Source of the DNA: Pseudomonas chlororaphis
Lineage (GTDB): Bacteria > Pseudomonadota > Gammaproteobacteria > Pseudomonadales > Pseudomonadaceae
Length of the DNA stretch: 64,000 nucleotides
Direction: 5' to 3'
NCBI RefSeq assembly: GCF_001921865.1
Contig: NZ_MSCT01000018.1
Span: 226,040 to 290,039 of the forward strand
In this document: piece after piece, positions 7,742 to 15,718 of the stretch
Layout: each line of letters opens with the position of its first letter
Numbering within the stretch: position 1 is the first letter of the stretch
Program-made: the position numbers and the translations under genes
Notes under the pieces: model-generated
What the model saw: the letters and a program-made list of their open reading frames with translations, nothing else
Database searches by the model: none
Told to the model about the DNA's origin: nothing

Positions 7742-9307
7742 ATGAAAAACAATCAGCCCGTAACACAACGTGAAGTGGCCCTGGGGGCGCACCAGAAACT
7801 CATCTCCACCACCGACGCCCACGGCGTCATCAGCTACTGCAACGATGCCTTCGTCGACATCAGCGGCTTCGACCGCGACGACCTGATTGGCGCTCCACAG
7901 AATATCGTCCGCCATCCCGACGTCCCGCCCGCGGTCTTCGCCCACATGTGGGCCGCGCTGAAACAGGGCCAGCCGTGGATGGGCATCGTCAAGAACCGCT
8001 CGAAAAACGGCGACCACTACTGGGTCAACGCCTACGTCACGCCGATTTTCGAGGGCAGCAAGATCGTCGGCTACGAGTCAGTGCGGGTCAAACCCGGCAC
8101 CGACCAGGTCCGCCGTGCGCAAGCCCTGTACCAGCGCCTCAACCGCCAGCAACCGGCCATCCCCCAGCGACATCGCTGGCAGCCGGCGCTGCTGGCCTGG
8201 ACGCCGTTCCTGGGCATGGGCGTGGCCGGCTGCCTGAGCGCTCTCTGGCTGGCGCCGCCCGTGGCACTGGCCGTGACCGCCGCGCTCTCCGTGCCCCTGG
8301 GCCTGCTGGCGGGGCAGCGTCGCGACCGCGCCGCGCAGCGCCTGTTGCAACAAGTCGACGCCTCGACCTGCGACCCGTTGATCGCCCAGATGTACAGCGA
8401 CGCCCAAGGCCCCCAGGCCCGCCTGGAAACCGCCTTCGTCAGCCAGGGCGCACGCCTGAAAACCTGCCTCACCCGCTTGCAGGACAGCGCCGAGTTGCTC
8501 AATGTCCTGGCCAGCCGCTCCGACACCCTGGCCGGCGACAGCTCCCGCGGCCTGGAACGGCAGCGGGTGGAAACCGAACAGGTCTCCACCGCCGTCAACC
8601 AGATGGCCGCCACCACCCAGGAAGTCGCCGGCCACGTGCAGCGCACCGCCGACGCCACCCAGGCCGCCAACCAGTTGACCGGGCGCGGCCGCGCAGTGAC
8701 GCGCGACACCCGCGAAGCCATCGAACGGTTGTCGGCGGTGGTCGGCGAAACGGGGGAGAACGTCGCGCAACTGGCCAAGGACAGCGACGAGATCGGCACC
8801 GTGGTCGACGTGATCAAGGGCATCGCCGACCAGACCAACCTGCTGGCGCTCAATGCCGCCATCGAAGCGGCCCGCGCCGGCGACATGGGCCGCGGTTTCG
8901 CCGTGGTGGCCGACGAGGTCCGCCAACTGGCCCAGCGCACCGCGCAGTCCACCCAGCAGATCCATGAGCTGATCACCCAGTTGCAGACGTCCTCGCACAA
9001 TGCCGTGCAAAGCATGCAGAACGGCCAGCGCCAGGCCGAGGAAGGCGTGGCCCGGGTGCTGGAGGCGGACCAGGCGCTGCTGGGCATCAGCGACGCGGTG
9101 GCCAACATCACCGAGATGACCACCCAGATCGCCGCCGCCACCGAGGAACAGAGCGCGGTGGCCGAGGAGATCAGCCGCAACATCAGCACCATCGCCCAGC
9201 TGGCCGACCAGACCTCGGAACAGGCCCATCATTCGGCCGAACTGAGCAAGGAACTGACCCAGACCGCCACCACCCAGTACTCGCTGGTGGAGCGCTTCAA
9301 CCGCTAG
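7742..9307 (+). CDS. aer: Aer-type PAS-domain methyl-accepting chemotaxis protein
   Basis: This is a receptor for energy or oxygen taxis. Residues about 10-125 form a PAS domain; Aer-like marks include SYCNDAFVDISGF and MGIVKNRSKNGDHYWV. A hydrophobic hairpin at about 142-190 would anchor the protein in the inner membrane without a periplasmic domain. The rest is the chemotaxis signalling domain, whose tip reads ADQTNLLALNAAIEAARAG (about 361-380). The length of 521 matches Pseudomonas Aer proteins. The start follows AAGGAG. REP elements follow the stop. Confidence 0.85.
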   Translation: MKNNQPVTQREVALGAHQKLISTTDAHGVISYCNDAFVDISGFDRDDLIGAPQNIVRHPDVPPAVFAHMWAALKQGQPWMGIVKNRSKNGDHYWVNAYVTPIFEGSKIVGYESVRVKPGTDQVRRAQALYQRLNRQQPAIPQRHRWQPALLAWTPFLGMGVAGCLSALWLAPPVALAVTAALSVPLGLLAGQRRDRAAQRLLQQVDASTCDPLIAQMYSDAQGPQARLETAFVSQGARLKTCLTRLQDSAELLNVLASRSDTLAGDSSRGLERQRVETEQVSTAVNQMAATTQEVAGHVQRTADATQAANQLTGRGRAVTRDTREAIERLSAVVGETGENVAQLAKDSDEIGTVVDVIKGIADQTNLLALNAAIEAARAGDMGRGFAVVADEVRQLAQRTAQSTQQIHELITQLQTSSHNAVQSMQNGQRQAEEGVARVLEADQALLGISDAVANITEMTTQIAAATEEQSAVAEEISRNISTIAQLADQTSEQAHHSAELSKELTQTATTQYSLVERFNR

Positions 9308-9313
9308 ATCTAT

Positions 9314-9376
9314 TGCGAGCAAGCTCGCTCCTACAGGGAATACGCAACCCTCTGCAGGAGCGAGCTTGCTCGCGAT
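9314..9376. repeat. Inverted pair of REP elements
   Basis: TGCGAGCAAGCTCGCTCCTACAG at 9314-9336 faces its complement at 9353-9376, spaced by 16 bases. The pair sits between the convergent aer-like and mliC-like genes and may form a shared transcript end. Confidence 0.85.
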
Positions 9377-9424
9377 GGCGGATCGAAGGTCGACACACAA
9401 CCACAGAGGTTGAAAGGCGAGGCG

Positions 9425-9814
9425 TTATTGCGCCTCGGCCTTCTGTTCCTTGCAGTCCCTGAGCAGCAACTGCTCCTCGGCGGTGTGGTCGGCTTCCAGG
9501 AAGCTCAACACCCCGGAATCGCCCTTGGTGTGCCAGCGGAAGCTGTTCTGCTCGTCGTCGGCGATGTACAGCTCCCCGGAACCCGAGCGGGCGCGATGCA
9601 TCGGAATCAGCTGGCCCTTGTAATACAGGGTGGCGAACGAGGCGCCGTTGTCGATATTCAGGTACGCCGCCTGCACCGCTACCCCGCCTTCGCAGCGATA
9701 GTGGGCCGCGCTGCTCTGGAACGCCGGCTGTTCCGGTTCGGCCGGGGCCGCGCCCGCCTGGGCGAAAAGGGGGGCCAGCAGCGCGGCGGTTCCCAGGATC
9801 GTTGAAATCTTCAT
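9425..9814 (-). CDS. MliC-family periplasmic C-type lysozyme inhibitor
   Basis: The 129-residue product has a signal peptide (residues 1 to about 22, ending AGA). The MliC domain then shows YRCEGGVAVQAAYLN, ATLYYKGQ and FRWHTKGDSGVLSF. Family members bind host C-type lysozyme in the periplasm or at the outer membrane. There is no lipobox cysteine at the signal cleavage site, so this copy is probably soluble (PliC-like). The start at 9814 follows AAGGAGAGG; the frame runs back to 9985 without another good site. Confidence 0.75.
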   Translation of the reverse strand: MKISTILGTAALLAPLFAQAGAAPAEPEQPAFQSSAAHYRCEGGVAVQAAYLNIDNGASFATLYYKGQLIPMHRARSGSGELYIADDEQNSFRWHTKGDSGVLSFLEADHTAEEQLLLRDCKEQKAEAQ

Positions 9815-10003
9815 GTACCTCTCCTTGATCGATGCCTCCTTGCGAGGCCCCTTTAGGACGAATTCGCGTCCCATAAGTTCAGGCCCCGCGCCGGCCGCGA
9901 ACCCGCCAGCCGCGCCACCACCTCCCGGCGCCGCTGCTACGCTTGAAATCCGGGCCGGCACATCGGTTCGCTTGTCGTACACCACTCAATCGAGGAACGC
10001 GTC

Positions 10004-11932
10004 ATGGGATCAAATGGAAGTGATCACAACTGCACCCAATGCGGGTGCCACAACCCCGTCTGGAATACCCTCAAGGACACCCTGGACCCCATCGGCCAGG
10101 CGCCCGGCGCGCGGGAGCAGGCAACGGACGCCAACGGCCTGTCGCTGGTCTTCACCGGCGGCACCATCTACCCCTTGCGCGACGGCAACATGAGCGAGCG
10201 GGTCGAGGCCCTGGGCATCCATGCCGGCGATGTCGTCGCCACGGGCACCCTGGCCCTGGTCGAAGCCCGCATGCGCGCGTTGGGTATCGCCTACAAGGTC
10301 CGCTCGCTGGAGGGCAAGACCCTGCTGCCCGGCCTGATCGAGCCCCATGTGCACATCGTGCAGTCCTGTGCCATCGAGGACTGGCGAGACCTGGGCCCCT
10401 TCGGCGACGACCAGCGGCTGAGGAAGGAGCCCTATGACTGGCGCTGGCTGAAGCAGCACATCCAGGACCACCTGCCCAAGGACAGTTCGAGCTGGTTCCT
10501 GGGGCGCGGGGTCGATCCGGCGCTGATGCCCTTCGAGGTGGTCAAGGACGGCCTGAACAGGCTCATCGACTTTCGCTGCGACCCCGACTTCGACCCGGCC
10601 GCCGCCAACGTCGGCAACCTGGACAGCGTCACCCGGCAGCAACCGATCCTGCTGATCAGCGCATCCATGCACACCGTCTACCTGAACAGCGCGGCCTGCC
10701 GGGCGGTGTATGAGGCGCCGAAAAACGCCAAGCTGCGCGAGCAGTACCCCAGCTATTCGCAATACTTCGAGGCCACCCGGGGGGTGATGCAGGAAGAGGC
10801 CGGGATCACCGCGGCCATCAATGCCATTCCGGCCCAGCAAGCCCTGCAACTGCTGAACATTTTCACTCACCTCAAGGCGTACTTTCGCCAAGCCTCCAGC
10901 CGCGGGGTGACGCTGCTCTACGACGCCATGATGGACAGCCAGTCCAAGTGGGTGCTGGCCGCCTACTTCCTGGCCCACCCCAGGCACCTGCGGATCGGCT
11001 ATGCCGCCGCCTGCAACGGCACCCTGGAGAGCCTCGGCAAGCTGCCGCGCTACCGCGCGCCCACCCGCGAGGAAGCCCGGACCTTCTACCAGGGCGGGGT
11101 CAAGCTGGTGTCCGACGGTTCCAACCAGGGGCTGACGGGGTACCAGGCGCAACCCTATTGCTGCGAGACGGATCGCCCGTACGGCAATTTCAACTTCTGC
11201 GAAGACCCGCAGCACGACACCCCGAGCCATACGCCCGCCCGCTACAAGGCGGTGGTGCGCCTGGCGATGAACACTGGCTGGCCGCTGATGATTCACGCCA
11301 ACGGCGACCGGGCCATCGAGTTCACCCTGCAAGCCTATGAAGACGCCCTGCAAGGCGACAGCGCCCTGGAAAAACGCCACCGCATCGAACACTGCTCGCT
11401 GCTGAGCGAGAACGACCTGCGGCACATGAGTCGCCTGGGCATCTCGCCCAGCTTCCTGATCGGCCATGTCGGCTACTGGGGCTACTCCTTCGAGAACGCC
11501 ATCTTCGAAGACAAGGCCATCCACATGCTCGACCTGTGCAAGTCGGCCCTGGACCACAACCTGCGGATCTCCCTGCACAGCGACTGCACAGTAACGCCGC
11601 TGGGGCCCCTGCGCTCCATGGAACAGGCGGTGACCCGCAAGCTGGAAGGCAAGCGCGACGAAGAAGGCCGGTTCATCGACAAGGCCGCGTTGCAGCCGAC
11701 CCTCAACGAAGGCGAGTGCCTGACGCGCCAGCAGGCGCTGAAGGCCATCACCTATGACGCGGCCTGGCAGTGCCATGCCGAAGGCTGGGCCGGCTCCCTG
11801 AAGGATGGCCACTTCGCCGACTTCGTGATTCTCGGGCAAGACCCGCTCGACGAACGCGTACCGGCCAGCAGCATCCGCGACATCGCGGTCTGCGAAACCT
11901 GGAAAGGCGGGCAGAAGGTCTACCCCGACTGA
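10004..11932 (+). CDS. YtcJ-like metal-dependent amidohydrolase
   Basis: This 642-residue protein belongs to the amidohydrolase_3 superfamily. An N-terminal beta domain starts at VFTGGTIYPL, and the first metal site EPHVHI has His115 and His117. Later family marks are IHANGDRAIE, HRIEHCSLL and SLHSDCTVTPLGP, with the C-terminal signature KDGHFADFVILGQDPL. A short Cys-rich N-terminus (CTQCGC) is unusual. There is no signal peptide, so it is cytoplasmic. The substrate is unknown; relatives hydrolyse cyclic or acylated amines. It lies between mliC and the aldehyde dehydrogenase, and any link to amine catabolism is only positional. Confidence 0.75.
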   Translation: MGSNGSDHNCTQCGCHNPVWNTLKDTLDPIGQAPGAREQATDANGLSLVFTGGTIYPLRDGNMSERVEALGIHAGDVVATGTLALVEARMRALGIAYKVRSLEGKTLLPGLIEPHVHIVQSCAIEDWRDLGPFGDDQRLRKEPYDWRWLKQHIQDHLPKDSSSWFLGRGVDPALMPFEVVKDGLNRLIDFRCDPDFDPAAANVGNLDSVTRQQPILLISASMHTVYLNSAACRAVYEAPKNAKLREQYPSYSQYFEATRGVMQEEAGITAAINAIPAQQALQLLNIFTHLKAYFRQASSRGVTLLYDAMMDSQSKWVLAAYFLAHPRHLRIGYAAACNGTLESLGKLPRYRAPTREEARTFYQGGVKLVSDGSNQGLTGYQAQPYCCETDRPYGNFNFCEDPQHDTPSHTPARYKAVVRLAMNTGWPLMIHANGDRAIEFTLQAYEDALQGDSALEKRHRIEHCSLLSENDLRHMSRLGISPSFLIGHVGYWGYSFENAIFEDKAIHMLDLCKSALDHNLRISLHSDCTVTPLGPLRSMEQAVTRKLEGKRDEEGRFIDKAALQPTLNEGECLTRQQALKAITYDAAWQCHAEGWAGSLKDGHFADFVILGQDPLDERVPASSIRDIAVCETWKGGQKVYPD

Positions 11933-11997
11933 CCTATCGCCACCGGCCTGGCGTCCTTCCCGCGAAGGCTCGCCAGGCCACGCGAAAGCGTCTCAAA

Positions 11998-12008
11998 CCC
12001 GTCTCAGA
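11998..12008 (+). promoter_or_regulatory. Candidate upstream activator site, copy 2
   Basis: The plus strand reads CCCGTCTCAGA, identical to the site before qhpA (5986-5996) and in the same orientation to its gene. A second half-copy, GCGTCTCAA, lies just upstream (11989-11997). It is 86 bases before the -24 element at 12094, a usual distance for a sigma54 activator site. Confidence 0.5.
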
Positions 12009-12093
12009 TTGCGACATTCGCTCGCTACGATACGCCCGTCATGCGACCCCCTGCCCCCCTGGAATCAAGCCCTGCGCCCCTCCTCCGGCAGAC

Positions 12094-12108
12094 TGGCACA
12101 GGCATTGC
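12094..12108 (+). promoter_or_regulatory. Sigma54 (-24/-12) promoter of the aldehyde dehydrogenase gene
   Basis: TGGCAC at 12094-12099 and TTGC at 12105-12108 match the RpoN consensus with exact spacing. Transcription would start near 12120, about 25 bases before the ATG. The AcoR-like activator encoded at 17426-19318 is the obvious partner. Confidence 0.75.
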
Positions 12109-12145
12109 GAAAGCCCTCGCCTCACGTCTAACAAGAGGTCCTGCC

Positions 12146-13636
12146 ATGGCTATTGCAACCCTGCTTCCCGCCACCACCGCGTTTATCCAGCGCGCCCCGC
12201 GCATGCTGATCGGCGCCGAATGGGTCGAGGCCGCCGACGGCCAGACCATGCCCTTGCACAACCCGGCCACCGGCGAGGTACTGTGCGTGGTGCCGCACGC
12301 CACAGTGGACGATGTCGACCGCGCGGTACTCGCCGCGCGCCAAGCCTTCGACGATTCGCCCTGGAGCCGTGCCCGCCCGCGGGAGCGGCAGAACCTGCTG
12401 TGGAAACTCGCCGACCTGATGCAACGCGACGCCGAGCTGCTGGCCCAGCTGGAATGCCTGAACAACGGCAAGAGCGCGGCGGTGGCCCAGGTCATGGACG
12501 TGCAACTGGCCATCGACTTCCTGCGCTACATGGCCGGCTGGGCGACCAAGATCGAAGGCAGCAGCGTCGAGGTGTCGCTGCCGTTGATGCCGGGCGACCA
12601 GTTCCACAGTTTCATCCGCCGCGAAGCCGTGGGCGTGGTCGGCGCCATCGTCGCCTGGAACTTCCCCCTGCTGCTGGCCTGCTGGAAGCTCGGCCCGGCC
12701 CTGGCCACCGGCTGCACGGTGGTGCTCAAGCCGGCCGACGAAACTCCGCTGACCGCGCTGAAACTCGCCGAGCTGGTGCAGGAAGCCGGCTACCCCGACG
12801 GCGTGTTCAACGTAGTCACCGGCACCGGCATCACCGCCGGCTCAGCCCTGACCCGCAACCCGCGGGTGGACAAGCTGACCTTCACCGGCTCCACCGCGGT
12901 GGGCAAGGAAATCGGCAAGACCGCCATGGACTCGATGACCCGGGTCACCCTGGAGCTGGGCGGCAAGTCGCCGACCCTCGTCATGGCCGACGCCGACCTT
13001 GCCAGCGCCGCGGCCGGCGCCGCCAGCGCGATCTTCTTCAACCAGGGCCAGGTCTGCTGCGCGGGCTCCCGGTTGTATGTGCAGCGCAAGCATTTCGACA
13101 GGGTGGTGGCCGACATCGCCGGCATCGCCAACACCATGAAGCTCGGCAGCGGCCTGGACGCCAGCGTCGATATGGGCCCGCTGATATCCGCCCGGCAGCA
13201 GGAGCGGGTCTCGCGCTACATCGAAATGGGCCGGGAAAGCGGCGCCACCCTCGCCTGTGGCGGCGAGCGGTTCGGCCCGGGGTATTTCGTCCAGCCGACG
13301 GTGATCGTCGACGTCGACCAGCAGCACTCATTGGTGCAGGAAGAAATCTTCGGCCCGGTGCTGGTGGCAATCCCCTTCGACGACGAAGCCGACGCCCTGC
13401 GCCTGGCCAACGACAGCCCCTACGGCCTGGGCGCGAGCATCTGGTCCAACGACCTGGCGGCGGTGCACCGGATGATCCCGCGGATCAAGTCCGGTTCGGT
13501 CTGGGTCAACTGCCACAGCGCCCTCGACCCGGCGCTGCCGTTCGGCGGCTACAAGATGTCGGGGGTGGGCCGGGAGATGGGGCATGCGGCGATCGAGCAT
13601 TACACCGAGCTGAAATCGGTGTTGATCAAGTTGTAG
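12146..13636 (+). CDS. Phenylacetaldehyde-type aldehyde dehydrogenase
   Basis: This 496-residue cytoplasmic NAD(P)-dependent aldehyde dehydrogenase would oxidise the aldehyde made by QHNDH. It shows the cofactor motif FTGSTAVGKEIG, the general base in LELGGKSP (about residue 270) and the catalytic cysteine in FNQGQVCCAG (about 303). The length and the QVCCAGSR context fit phenylacetaldehyde dehydrogenases (FeaB/PadA/PeaE). The start at 12146 follows AAGAGG and is chosen over the longer frame from 12041. A sigma54 promoter lies 38-52 bases upstream. The class is secure; the preferred aldehyde is inferred from the QHNDH genes. Confidence 0.85.
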   Translation: MAIATLLPATTAFIQRAPRMLIGAEWVEAADGQTMPLHNPATGEVLCVVPHATVDDVDRAVLAARQAFDDSPWSRARPRERQNLLWKLADLMQRDAELLAQLECLNNGKSAAVAQVMDVQLAIDFLRYMAGWATKIEGSSVEVSLPLMPGDQFHSFIRREAVGVVGAIVAWNFPLLLACWKLGPALATGCTVVLKPADETPLTALKLAELVQEAGYPDGVFNVVTGTGITAGSALTRNPRVDKLTFTGSTAVGKEIGKTAMDSMTRVTLELGGKSPTLVMADADLASAAAGAASAIFFNQGQVCCAGSRLYVQRKHFDRVVADIAGIANTMKLGSGLDASVDMGPLISARQQERVSRYIEMGRESGATLACGGERFGPGYFVQPTVIVDVDQQHSLVQEEIFGPVLVAIPFDDEADALRLANDSPYGLGASIWSNDLAAVHRMIPRIKSGSVWVNCHSALDPALPFGGYKMSGVGREMGHAAIEHYTELKSVLIKL

Positions 13637-13656
13637 GCGTTCGGCGGGAGGACGCC

Positions 13657-13721
13657 ATCGCGAGCAAGCTCGCTCCTACAAGGGATTGCACCGACTCTGT
13701 AGGAGCGAGCTTGCTCGCGAT
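13657..13721. repeat. Inverted pair of REP elements
   Basis: ATCGCGAGCAAGCTCGCTCC at 13657 onward faces its complement ending at 13721. The pair lies between the convergent aldehyde dehydrogenase and qhpG genes. Confidence 0.85.
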
Positions 13722-13736
13722 CAATTCCCCATCCCC

Positions 13737-15044
13737 TCAGGGCCGATACCCCTGCCCCAGCAACCAGCCGCGCACCGCCCGGTCCTGCGCCTCGCTCAAC
13801 CCCGCCAGCACTTGCTGCGCCGGTTCGTCGGGCAGACGGCGCAGCAGCGGCGCCAGCTCCACCCCCTGCACATGCCAGATACCCAGCGGCTGGTCCGGGG
13901 TGATCACCACCTCGGCTTCGTCCACCAGGCCGTCGCGCAACACCGGCGCGCGCTCGATGCGCAACGCGGCAAAGTCCGCCGCACCGTGCGCCGGCTCGCA
14001 GTCCGGCCATTGCCGTCGCGCCTGCCAGAACGGCTGCGTGGCCCAACGCTGCTCGTCGGCGTAGAAATCCCGGCCGATACGGGCGAAGCGCAGGAACAAC
14101 TGCTCCACCCGCTGGCGATGGAAGCGCTGCGCCAACGCCGCCCGTTCGGGACGTTGCAACAGGGTGTTGATCACCGCCGGCGCCTGCAACGCCGAGGACA
14201 GCGACTGGAAAATCCCATTTCCCGACAGCGGGTCCACGGCCATGGCCGCGTCGCCGACGCGAATCCAGTTCTCGCCGCACACCTGCGGGCAGAGGATCGC
14301 CGTGCTGCTGCGCGCATGCAGTTGCCCATCGAGTTGCGGCCCGGCGCCGAAAAAATCCCGAGCCAAGGCTGAATCCAGTCGGCGCCGGCGGCAATAATCG
14401 AGCAACTGCGCCTTGTCCGGCAGATCGGCGCTGGCCACGTCCACCGTCAGTTGCCAATAACACTGGCCGTCGGCCTGGCGCGCCATCCAGGCCCAGCCAT
14501 CTTCCAGGCTTTGCACCGCGCTGGCGGTACTGCCCGGCGTGCCCTGCCAGCGGTTGAGCAGGCTGAGGGTTTGCGGCCCTCTCACCGCCTTACCAAGGGC
14601 CTTGCTCAAGGCCGGCGCCTGACGCCCGCGCGCCTCCACCAGGAAATCCGCGCGGCGCTCGGCCTGCCCTTCGATCCGCAGCCGATGCCCCGTCGCCGTC
14701 GAATGCACCTCCAGTACCTGGCCTTCGATCAACTCGACGCCGGCCGCGCGCAAATCCTCGCGCAGGCCGCGATCGAAACGCGGGCGGTCCAGCAGGTATT
14801 CGACATTCTGCACATGCTGCTCGCCGTTCCACGCCACCTGGCGCTGCGAAGCTTGCAAAGCGCTCTGCAGCGCCCGCTCCAGGCCGGCGCCGCGCAGCGC
14901 TTCGAGCACCCGCAGCGACACCCCTTCAAGGGCCGGGAAGCGGCGCCATTCGCTGACCAGCGCCACCGCGTAGCCCAGGCGCCGCAAGCCCAGGGCCACC
15001 GCGGCCCCGGCCGGGCCGGCGCCGAGAATCAGGATCGGTTTCAT
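13737..15044 (-). CDS. qhpG: FAD-dependent monooxygenase for CTQ biogenesis
   Basis: This is a 435-residue flavoprotein of the tryptophan-halogenase/PHBH fold. The N-terminal dinucleotide site is GAGPAGAAVALGLRRLG (residues 8-24), and the FAD pyrophosphate motif is VGDAAMAVDPLSGNGI. In QHNDH systems QhpG hydroxylates the gamma-subunit tryptophan on the way to CTQ. The start overlaps the qhpE stop by four bases (ATGA), so it is translated together with the protease and exporter. A generic FAD oxidoreductase label would also fit the sequence alone; the operon with qhpE and qhpF makes the QHNDH role likely. Confidence 0.85.
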   Translation of the reverse strand: MKPILILGAGPAGAAVALGLRRLGYAVALVSEWRRFPALEGVSLRVLEALRGAGLERALQSALQASQRQVAWNGEQHVQNVEYLLDRPRFDRGLREDLRAAGVELIEGQVLEVHSTATGHRLRIEGQAERRADFLVEARGRQAPALSKALGKAVRGPQTLSLLNRWQGTPGSTASAVQSLEDGWAWMARQADGQCYWQLTVDVASADLPDKAQLLDYCRRRRLDSALARDFFGAGPQLDGQLHARSSTAILCPQVCGENWIRVGDAAMAVDPLSGNGIFQSLSSALQAPAVINTLLQRPERAALAQRFHRQRVEQLFLRFARIGRDFYADEQRWATQPFWQARRQWPDCEPAHGAADFAALRIERAPVLRDGLVDEAEVVITPDQPLGIWHVQGVELAPLLRRLPDEPAQQVLAGLSEAQDRAVRGWLLGQGYRP

Positions 15045-15718
15045 GGCCAGCCACGCCGTTCGGGGCCGTGGTAGCGGGCATGGGTGCGTAGCCACTGGAT
15101 GATGTGCGAGTTGTCGGCGTCGGCGTGCTCGCTCAGGTAACGGGCGATATGCCCGCTCAACGCCGCGCAGCCCAGGCTGGCGCCGGACTGGCCGGGGTGG
15201 CTGCCCTGCACGCAGGCGGCGAAGTCGGCCTGCGGGCTGTCGAGCCACGACCATTCCCCGGGGGTGCAGCGGGCATCGCCGGTCACCCGCAACACGCCCG
15301 GGTAACGGGCCGGGTAGACCCCCTCGCCCTGGGCCGGGCTGGAAGCGCACAACAGCACCCCGCGCACCTGGGCCGCGGCGCAGGCTTCGCGCAGCAGGCT
15401 GCGGTCCTGGCGCAAGCCCAGGCTCAGGTTGACCAGCCGCACCTGCTGGTTCACCAGCCAGTCCAGGGCGCTGGCGATCTGCAGCGCGCTGGTGACCCCC
15501 CGCTGATCGAACACCTGGGCGACGCAAAAATACGCCTGGGGCGCGCGCTCGGCGATCGCGTCGATGATCGCGCTGCCGTGGCCGAGCGGATCGTCGCGCA
15601 GGTCGCCCTCGCCCACGCCGTCCTCCACCAGGTAGAAGCGCCGCCCGGCCACGACCCGCGGGCGTTGCCCGGGCAAGTGCCCGCTGTCGACCACACCGAT
15701 CCGCAGCTCAGGCTTCAT
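15041..15718 (-). CDS. qhpE: Subtilisin-like leader peptidase for QHNDH gamma
   Basis: This small (225-residue) cytoplasmic subtilase lacks a signal or propeptide. The catalytic triad is visible as Asp11 (GVVDSG), His47 (LGHGSA) and Ser181 (SGASLGCAALSG). In known QHNDH systems QhpE cuts the 28-residue leader off the cross-linked gamma peptide before export; the gamma gene at 2336-2659 has a leader of exactly that length. The gene overlaps the ABC transporter gene by 11 bases and qhpG by four. Confidence 0.87.
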   Translation of the reverse strand: MKPELRIGVVDSGHLPGQRPRVVAGRRFYLVEDGVGEGDLRDDPLGHGSAIIDAIAERAPQAYFCVAQVFDQRGVTSALQIASALDWLVNQQVRLVNLSLGLRQDRSLLREACAAAQVRGVLLCASSPAQGEGVYPARYPGVLRVTGDARCTPGEWSWLDSPQADFAACVQGSHPGQSGASLGCAALSGHIARYLSEHADADNSHIIQWLRTHARYHGPERRGWP

